Source: Hasllibacter sp963833115 (GTDB lineage Bacteria; Pseudomonadota; Alphaproteobacteria; Rhodobacterales; Rhodobacteraceae). Taken from it: a stretch of DNA of 64,000 nucleotides. Numbering within the stretch: the stretch's first letter is position 1; the number at the start of each line of letters is the position of its first letter. Positions 59,398 through 64,000 of the stretch are shown here, piece by piece. The notes beneath the pieces were generated by a model that saw nothing but the letters and a program-made list of their open reading frames with translations, made no database searches and was not told the DNA's origin. The DNA lies in assembly GCA_963833115.1 (NCBI GenBank), contig CAWHWS010000002.1, forward strand, positions 496,001 through 560,000, read 5' to 3'. The translations under genes were made by a program, and so were the position numbers.

Positions 59398-60554
59398 GCG
59401 TCCTCCTTGGGGGCCTTCGCCCGGGCGATCAGCGCGCGCAGCGCGTCCGCGGCCGCCGCGGCCGTCTCCCGGTCGTTCACGTGCCAGGGCAGGCGCCGGA
59501 CCGGCATCGCGCCGCGCAGCCGGTCCTCCATCACCTCGGCGAAGGCCTCGCGCTGCGCCGGCCCGGGAATCGCGCATCCCTCCCGGTCCTCGGTCGAGAA
59601 GCCCGCCATGGGCAGCAGCACCTCGGCCGGCCCGCTCCCCTTCAGGAGCTCGTCCGCGAGGATGCCGGCCATGCGGGCCATCTCCTCCTCGGTGCACTGC
59701 ACATGGGTGAAGAGGGGGGAGTGCGAGTAGTGCGGCCGCGCCAGGTAGACGTCGGGCATCAGGCGCGCCTCGCCCATGGCGATGACATTGGCCCCGCCCG
59801 GCAGGATCACCCGAGGCAGGCCGCCGTAGACGGTGAAGCGTTCGGGCATCTGCACGTGCGCGCCGGCGATGTTGAGGCGCGTGAGCTCGTGGGGCGTGTA
59901 GTCGATCACCGCGCGGAAGGCGCCCGCCGCGCACCAGCGCGCGAAGGCGGCGCCGCCGAACCCGTTGGCGTGGAACACCGTCACCTCGTGCCCGGCCCGT
60001 TGCAGCCGCTTGTGCAGCGCGTCGATCCCCGGCGCGGTGATGCCCAGCGCCGTGACCCCGATCGACGGGCGCACCGCCACCCGCCCCTCCGGGAGGGTCG
60101 CGTGATAGAGCCCGCCGACGATGGCCGCGGCGCGGTCCAGCGCCTGGCGCGTCGTCGCGTTGAGGCCGGTGAGGTCCGCCATGGTCGGGACCAGCACGAT
60201 CGCGTTGTCCGCCAGCGCGTAGCGCGGATCGAAGGGCAGGGTGGAGACCATGACCTTGGGCATCTCGATCGGCAGCGAGCGCAGCACCTGCAGCGCGATC
60301 TGCCCGCCCGTGCCGCCGCCGATGGCGCAGACCATGCGCCGGCCCTGCTGCGGGGCGTAGGCGATCTGCTCGATCGCGCGCGATGCCGCGGCCTCCATCC
60401 CGGCGAGCTTGGCCTTCGGATCCCAGACCGCGCCGTCCGAATGGAGGGAGATGTCGCAGCGCTCGGCCGGCACGCCCCCGGCCTGGAGCGCGCCCATCAG
60501 ATAGGCCGCCTCCTCGCCCTTGGTGTCGTAGGTGGCGAGCAACAGGACGCTCAC
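59394..60554 (-). CDS. Tm-1-like (UPF0261) family protein
   Basis: 386 residues. The UPF0261/Tm-1 N-terminal domain begins LLLATYDTKGEEAAYLMGAL and holds the ATP-binding-like CAIGGGTGGQIALQVLRSLPIEMPKVMVSTL. The second half has VTALGITAPGIDALHKRL, VFHANGFGGAAF and VIDYTPHELTR. The plant homologue Tm-1 is an antiviral protein, but bacterial members have no established reaction. The GTG at 60554 overlaps the permease stop (GTGA) and the end overlaps the aldolase start, so it is firmly part of this catabolic operon. Confidence 0.88.
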   Translation of the reverse strand: MSVLLLATYDTKGEEAAYLMGALQAGGVPAERCDISLHSDGAVWDPKAKLAGMEAAASRAIEQIAYAPQQGRRMVCAIGGGTGGQIALQVLRSLPIEMPKVMVSTLPFDPRYALADNAIVLVPTMADLTGLNATTRQALDRAAAIVGGLYHATLPEGRVAVRPSIGVTALGITAPGIDALHKRLQRAGHEVTVFHANGFGGAAFARWCAAGAFRAVIDYTPHELTRLNIAGAHVQMPERFTVYGGLPRVILPGGANVIAMGEARLMPDVYLARPHYSHSPLFTHVQCTEEEMARMAGILADELLKGSGPAEVLLPMAGFSTEDREGCAIPGPAQREAFAEVMEDRLRGAMPVRRLPWHVNDRETAAAAADALRALIARAKAPKEDA

Positions 60555-61423
60555 CCCTTCACCGCCCCGGCGGTCATCCCGGTGATGATCTGGCGGGACG
60601 CCAGCAGGGTGAAGATCACCGGCGGGATCGCCAGGAGCATCCCCGTCGCCATGATGACGCCCCAGTCGATGTTGAACTCCGTCAGGGAGTTGACGATCGT
60701 CACCGGCACGGTGCGCGTGCCCCGGTCGGCGATGGCGTTGGCCAGCAGGAACTCGTTCCACGCGATGCGGAAGGTGAAGATCGCGGCCGCCGCCAGGCCC
60801 GGCTTGATCAGTGGCAGCACCACGAGGAAGAACACGCCGAACGGCCCCGCCCCGTCCATGCGCGCCGCCTCCTCGAGCTGGATCGGCACCTGGACGATGA
60901 AGGACTGCAGGATCCAGATCACGAAGGGCAGGTTCATCGCCACGTAGATCAGGACGATCCCCGCGCGGGTGCCGTCGATGCCGAACTGGAACGTCCAGAT
61001 CCCGAACACCGGCACCAGCAGGACCGCCGGCGGCACCATCCGCATCATCAGCGTCGTCAGGGACACCGCGTCCCGGCCCATGAAGCGGAAGCGCACGATG
61101 GCGTAGGCGGCCATGCACCCGATCACCAGCGTCAGCGCGGTCGAGACGATGGAGATGATCAGCGAGTTCACCAGCGCCCGGCCGAACGTCTCGTCGCAAA
61201 AGCGCAGGTGCTCGGGCTCGTAGGGGAGCATCCCGCAGAGCGCGGTCTCGTAGTTCTGGATCGTCGGCACGAAGAGGAGGCCGCCGGTCCCCGACAGGAT
61301 GTCGACGTTCAGCTTCAGGGACGTCGACAGCATCAGGACGATCGGACCGATCGCCATCAGCACCAGCGCCGTCAGCAGCGCGTAGAAGGCGGGGCTCGCC
61401 CGCCGCTCGCCCGCGATCGCCAT
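60551..61423 (-). CDS. carbohydrate ABC transporter permease, MalG type
   Basis: 290 residues, six membrane helices. The EAA loop EEAARMDGAGPFGVFFLVVLPLIKPGLAAAAIFTFRIAWNEFLLANAI marks it as a MalG/UgpE-like subunit. The ATG at 61423 overlaps the upstream permease stop by one base (TGATG). Confidence 0.9.
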   Translation of the reverse strand: MAIAGERRASPAFYALLTALVLMAIGPIVLMLSTSLKLNVDILSGTGGLLFVPTIQNYETALCGMLPYEPEHLRFCDETFGRALVNSLIISIVSTALTLVIGCMAAYAIVRFRFMGRDAVSLTTLMMRMVPPAVLLVPVFGIWTFQFGIDGTRAGIVLIYVAMNLPFVIWILQSFIVQVPIQLEEAARMDGAGPFGVFFLVVLPLIKPGLAAAAIFTFRIAWNEFLLANAIADRGTRTVPVTIVNSLTEFNIDWGVIMATGMLLAIPPVIFTLLASRQIITGMTAGAVKG

Positions 61424-62340
61424 CAGCTCTCCCCCTCGGCGGCGATGCGCAGGCGCGCCGAGCGCAGCTCCTGCGCCTTGTTGTAGAGGTACATGCCCAG
61501 CGTGATCACCAGGAGCAGGATCAGGAGGTAGTTCGACATCGCCGCCGCCGTGCCCAGCTCGCGGAACTCCGAGGCGGTGCGGCTGATGCGCAGCGACAGG
61601 ATCTCGGTCGAGATGCCGGGCCCGCCATTGGTCATCACCAGGATCACCTCCAGCACCTTGAACGCGTCGATGAGGCGCAGGAGGAAGGTCACGATCAGCA
61701 CCGGCATCATCAGCGGCAGCTTGATGTGCCAGATCTGCTGCCAGCCCGTCGCGCCGTCGATGCGCGCGGCCTCCAGCGCCGAGCGCGGCAGCGATTGCAG
61801 CGCCGCCAGCGCCAGGATGAAGATGAAGGGCGTCCACTGCCAGACATCGGCCACCACGACCGAGAAGAACGCCCATCCGCCGTCGCTGAGGAAGGGGATC
61901 TTGTCGAAGCCCATCGCGTCCAGCGCGCGGTTGAAGATGCCGACCTGCGAATCGTACATGTAGCGCCACATCAGGCCGACGACGATCGGCGCGATCATCA
62001 TCGGCAGGATGAACAGGGTCCGCAGCACGGACATGCCGCGCAGCTTGCGGTCGAGCAGCAGCGCCAGCCCGACGCCCAGCACCATCTCCAGGCTGACGAC
62101 GATGGAGGCGAACTTGAGCGTGACCCAGAAGCTCTCGCGGAAGAACGGATCGGTCAGCAGGCCGATGTAGTTGTCCAGCCCGACGAACTCCGCCTCGCCG
62201 ATGCGCTGGCTGGGGTTCCACTTCAGGAAGCTGGCCCAGACCATGTAGCCGATCGGGTAGAGCAGCGCGCCCACGAGCACGATCCCCGCGGGCGCGAGGA
62301 AGAGGTAGGGCGTGGCCCGGTTGGCGATCGATCTCGACAT
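61423..62340 (-). CDS. carbohydrate ABC transporter permease, MalF type
   Basis: 305 residues, six membrane helices starting YLFLAPAGIVLVGALLYPIGYMVWASF. The EAA loop EAARIDGATGWQQIWHIKLPLMMPVLIVTFLLRLIDAFKVLEVILVMTNGGPGISTE identifies a MalF/UgpA-like subunit. It follows the receptor gene across an 80-bp gap that contains a very stable hairpin. Confidence 0.9.
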   Translation of the reverse strand: MSRSIANRATPYLFLAPAGIVLVGALLYPIGYMVWASFLKWNPSQRIGEAEFVGLDNYIGLLTDPFFRESFWVTLKFASIVVSLEMVLGVGLALLLDRKLRGMSVLRTLFILPMMIAPIVVGLMWRYMYDSQVGIFNRALDAMGFDKIPFLSDGGWAFFSVVVADVWQWTPFIFILALAALQSLPRSALEAARIDGATGWQQIWHIKLPLMMPVLIVTFLLRLIDAFKVLEVILVMTNGGPGISTEILSLRISRTASEFRELGTAAAMSNYLLILLLVITLGMYLYNKAQELRSARLRIAAEGES

Positions 62341-62369
62341 GACGTAGGGTGCGGGCTCCGGTCTGGGAT

Positions 62370-62405
62370 GCGCGCGGGCCGGGGGTCGCCCCCGGGCCCG
62401 CGCGC
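62370..62405 (-). promoter_or_regulatory. strong intercistronic hairpin between receptor and permease genes
   Basis: The arms 62370-62385 and 62389-62405 are complementary over 16 bp with one bulged C and a TCG loop. No T-run follows. Its position right after the receptor gene and before the permeases is that of the malE-malF type mRNA-stabilising or attenuating element. Confidence 0.65.
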
Positions 62406-62420
62406 CGTGTCAGTCGTCGA

Positions 62421-63782
62421 TCACTCGGCCTGCTGCCAGGTGTAGTAGCCGGCCTCGTCCATCGTCTCGCGCGCGCGCTCGGCGATGCCGTCCATGGCGG
62501 TCTGGATGTCCAGATCCTCCGTCAGGACCTGGTTCATCGTGGTGCCCAGGTCGTTGTTGATCTTGCCCCAGGTGGGGATGATCGGGCGCCAGTCGGGGTC
62601 GGCGAACTCGAGCGCCTCGCCGAACGTGGCCGAGTAGGGATACTTCTCGTTCAGCTCGGCGTTCTGATACGTCGAGAACCGCGAGGGGTTGCCGCCCGCC
62701 AGCGCCACCGCGAGGTCGCCCTTCTTGGAGGTCAGCCACTGCGCGAGCAGGAACGCGGCCTCCTTGTTCTGGGCGTTCTGCGGGATCGCGATGCCGAAGC
62801 CGCCGGTCTGGCTGCCGCGGCGCACGCCCTCGGGATGCGGCGCCCAGCCGACGTTGCCCACCACGGTGGAGTTGGCCGGATCCTCGAAGCCCGCCGCGAA
62901 GGCGATGGAGTCGAGGAACATGCCGTAGCGCCCCTGCGCGAAGGCGGCGGCCGCCTCGGACGGGCCGAACGCGAGCGAGCCCTCGATGCCGCAGTCCACG
63001 ATCGTCTTGAGCGCGGTCGCGGCCTCGACGCCGGCCTCGTTGTTGACGATGGGCTGCCAGTTGTCGTCGAAGATGCGCCCGCCCAGCGGGGCGAGGTGCA
63101 GCAGGAACGCGTGGCTCGCCTGCTGGCCGGAGGCCGCGCGCGAGGCCAGGCCGCCCATGTCCGGCTCCAGCTCGGGGATGCGGCAGGCGAGGTCCAGGAG
63201 CTCGTCATAGGTGGTCGGCACCTCGAGGCCGTGCTTCTCGAAGATGTCGGTGCGGTAGCCCAGCACCGAGGTCTCCGAGCCGTAGGGCAGGCCGTAGAGC
63301 GAGCCGGTCTTGCCGGGCAGGTAGCCCTTCGTGCCGCCGGCGACGCCGATGTTCTGCACGTAGCCGTCGATGAGGTCCTCGGCGTCGTACTCGGGATCGG
63401 CCAGCGCCGGGTTCATGAAGTACTTGGCCAGGTTCTCGAGCTGGTCGGCGAAGATGTAGTCCGCCTTGGAGAACACGACGTAGGAGATGAGGTCGTAGTC
63501 GCCCTCGTCCTTGGTCAGCTCCAGCGTCTGCGCCTCGCGCATGCGCAGGTACTCGAGCTGGTCGATCTCGACCTGGATGCCGGTCTCCTCGGTGAACTGG
63601 GGGATCACCTCGCGCATCGCGTTGTAGTGCGGGTGCGCGGGCACCATCATCACCAACTTCGTGCCGGCATAGGGCTGGTAGGGCGCCGCGACGTCCTGCG
63701 CCCAGGCGGCGCCCGTGATCGACGCCGTCATCGTCGCGGTGACCGCGACGGTGGCGGACCAGACTCTCATCGTGTGCTTCAT
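62421..63782 (-). CDS. carbohydrate ABC transporter substrate-binding protein (family 1)
   Basis: 453 residues with a signal peptide (MRVWSATVAVTATMTASITGAAWAQ) and the SBP_bac_1 pattern: MREVIPQFTEETGIQVEIDQLEY, LYGLPYGSETSVLGYRTDIFEKHGLEVPTTYDELL, FAQGRYGMFLDSIAFAAGFEDP, and GGFGIAIPQNAQNKEAAFLLAQWL. It is the periplasmic receptor for the two permeases encoded next; the ATPase lies just upstream at the window edge. A sugar or polyol ligand is expected. Confidence 0.9.
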   Translation of the reverse strand: MKHTMRVWSATVAVTATMTASITGAAWAQDVAAPYQPYAGTKLVMMVPAHPHYNAMREVIPQFTEETGIQVEIDQLEYLRMREAQTLELTKDEGDYDLISYVVFSKADYIFADQLENLAKYFMNPALADPEYDAEDLIDGYVQNIGVAGGTKGYLPGKTGSLYGLPYGSETSVLGYRTDIFEKHGLEVPTTYDELLDLACRIPELEPDMGGLASRAASGQQASHAFLLHLAPLGGRIFDDNWQPIVNNEAGVEAATALKTIVDCGIEGSLAFGPSEAAAAFAQGRYGMFLDSIAFAAGFEDPANSTVVGNVGWAPHPEGVRRGSQTGGFGIAIPQNAQNKEAAFLLAQWLTSKKGDLAVALAGGNPSRFSTYQNAELNEKYPYSATFGEALEFADPDWRPIIPTWGKINNDLGTTMNQVLTEDLDIQTAMDGIAERARETMDEAGYYTWQQAE

Positions 63783-63887
63783 GTCATCCTCCCTTGGGCG
63801 GAGCGCTGCGGCTCCTTGAATGCGGGCGGCCCGCCGGGCCCCCCGTTCGGCCGCCCCGCTCGGGGGCCGCCATCCGTCGGCGCCCCG

Positions 63888-64000
63888 TCAGAGGGCCGCC
63901 TCCGTGTCCGGATCGAAGAGATGGACCTGATCGGGGTCGATGGCCACGCGGACCGTCTCGCCGACCTTGATCGGCCGGGCCGTCTGCGCCTCGATGGCGA
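63888..64000 (-). CDS. sugar ABC transporter ATP-binding protein (MalK/UgpC type), C-terminal end
   Basis: The last 36 codons only. They read AIEAQTARPIKVGETVRVAI and DPDQVHLFDPDTEAAL, the typical end of the TOBE domain of MalK/UgpC-like ATPases (VGxxVxVxxDPxxxHLFD). The gene continues beyond base 64000. It lies directly upstream of the receptor gene on the same strand and supplies the missing ATPase of this importer. Confidence 0.75.
   Translation of the reverse strand, partial: AIEAQTARPIKVGETVRVAIDPDQVHLFDPDTEAAL

Noticed and set aside
1..64000. CRISPR arrays, rRNA genes, replication origins, riboswitches
   Set aside because: No regularly spaced repeats, no rRNA-like conserved sequence, and no recognisable riboswitch core were seen anywhere in the window.

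Overview
The window is high-GC DNA (clearly well above 60% by eye) from an alphaproteobacterium, most likely a marine Rhodobacterales (Roseobacter-type) organism. The reasons are the hemD / mitofilin (Mic60) / hemY block facing tsaD-gpsA-EVE, the TRAP and TAXI transporters, the BKACE / carnitine-dehydrogenase-thioesterase arrangement, the arginine transaminase-decarboxylase pair, and dense translational coupling through ATGA and GTGA overlaps. Almost all genes serve uptake and breakdown of small organic nitrogen compounds.

Layout. 0-6 kb (minus): the start of a TAXI-type solute receptor, then an operon for a dimethylglycine-dehydrogenase-like flavoenzyme, a non-pyrrolysine MttB-family methyltransferase, an alpha/beta hydrolase and a TetR regulator. 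6.2-14.9 kb (plus, divergent): a complete peptide/opine-type ABC importer with a CocE/NonD hydrolase and an M20 peptidase. 15-19.5 kb: a DctPQM TRAP transporter and a RocB-like M20 hydrolase. 19.7-20.7 kb: radC. 20.9-22.35 kb: a scar holding a possible nuclease fragment, two head-to-head IS5 remnants and a broken amidase. 22.4-28.2 kb: a YtfQ/R/T-YjfF-like sugar ABC importer divergent from a LacI regulator, with an operator placed inside the promoter spacer. 28.3-29.9 kb: an AbrB/VapC-type module whose toxin frame has no stop codon, and a serine recombinase. 30-38.3 kb: a second peptide-type ABC importer (permeases plus a double ATPase, with its receptor gene 3 kb further on) wrapped around an inverted gamma-butyrobetaine/trimethyllysine-dioxygenase-like gene, a class II aldolase and their LysR regulator. 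38.3-45.6 kb: a carnitine / gamma-butyrobetaine breakdown cluster (GlxA-type regulator, BKACE, carnitine dehydrogenase-thioesterase fusion, acyl-CoA dehydrogenase, ADP-forming CoA ligase, enoyl-CoA hydratase). 45.6-48.4 kb: an arginine transaminase / 2-ketoarginine decarboxylase pair. 48.4-52.2 kb: a second decayed mobile region (an AAA gene cut by an IS3-type element, an IS5 element, a broken HTH gene) ending at the 3' end of tRNA-Thr(CGT). 52.3-58.7 kb: conserved core genes (hemY, a HemD-Mic60 in-frame fusion, tsaD, gpsA, EVE protein). 58.7-64 kb (minus): a sugar-type ABC importer with a Tm-1-like protein and a class II aldolase.

How it fits together. The strongest theme is quaternary-amine metabolism. 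A GBBH/TMLD-like dioxygenase can produce carnitine-type compounds. The 39-45 kb genes convert gamma-butyrobetaine or carnitine towards glycine betaine. The DMGDH/MttB block at the other end of the window handles N-methylated amines. The substrate of each transporter is inferred from neighbouring genes only. The most unusual sequence-level findings are the HemD-Mic60 fusion, the stop-less VapC running antisense through the whole lacI gene, three convergent gene pairs that share one CTAG as both stop codons, and strong hairpins directly after the receptor gene in two ABC operons.
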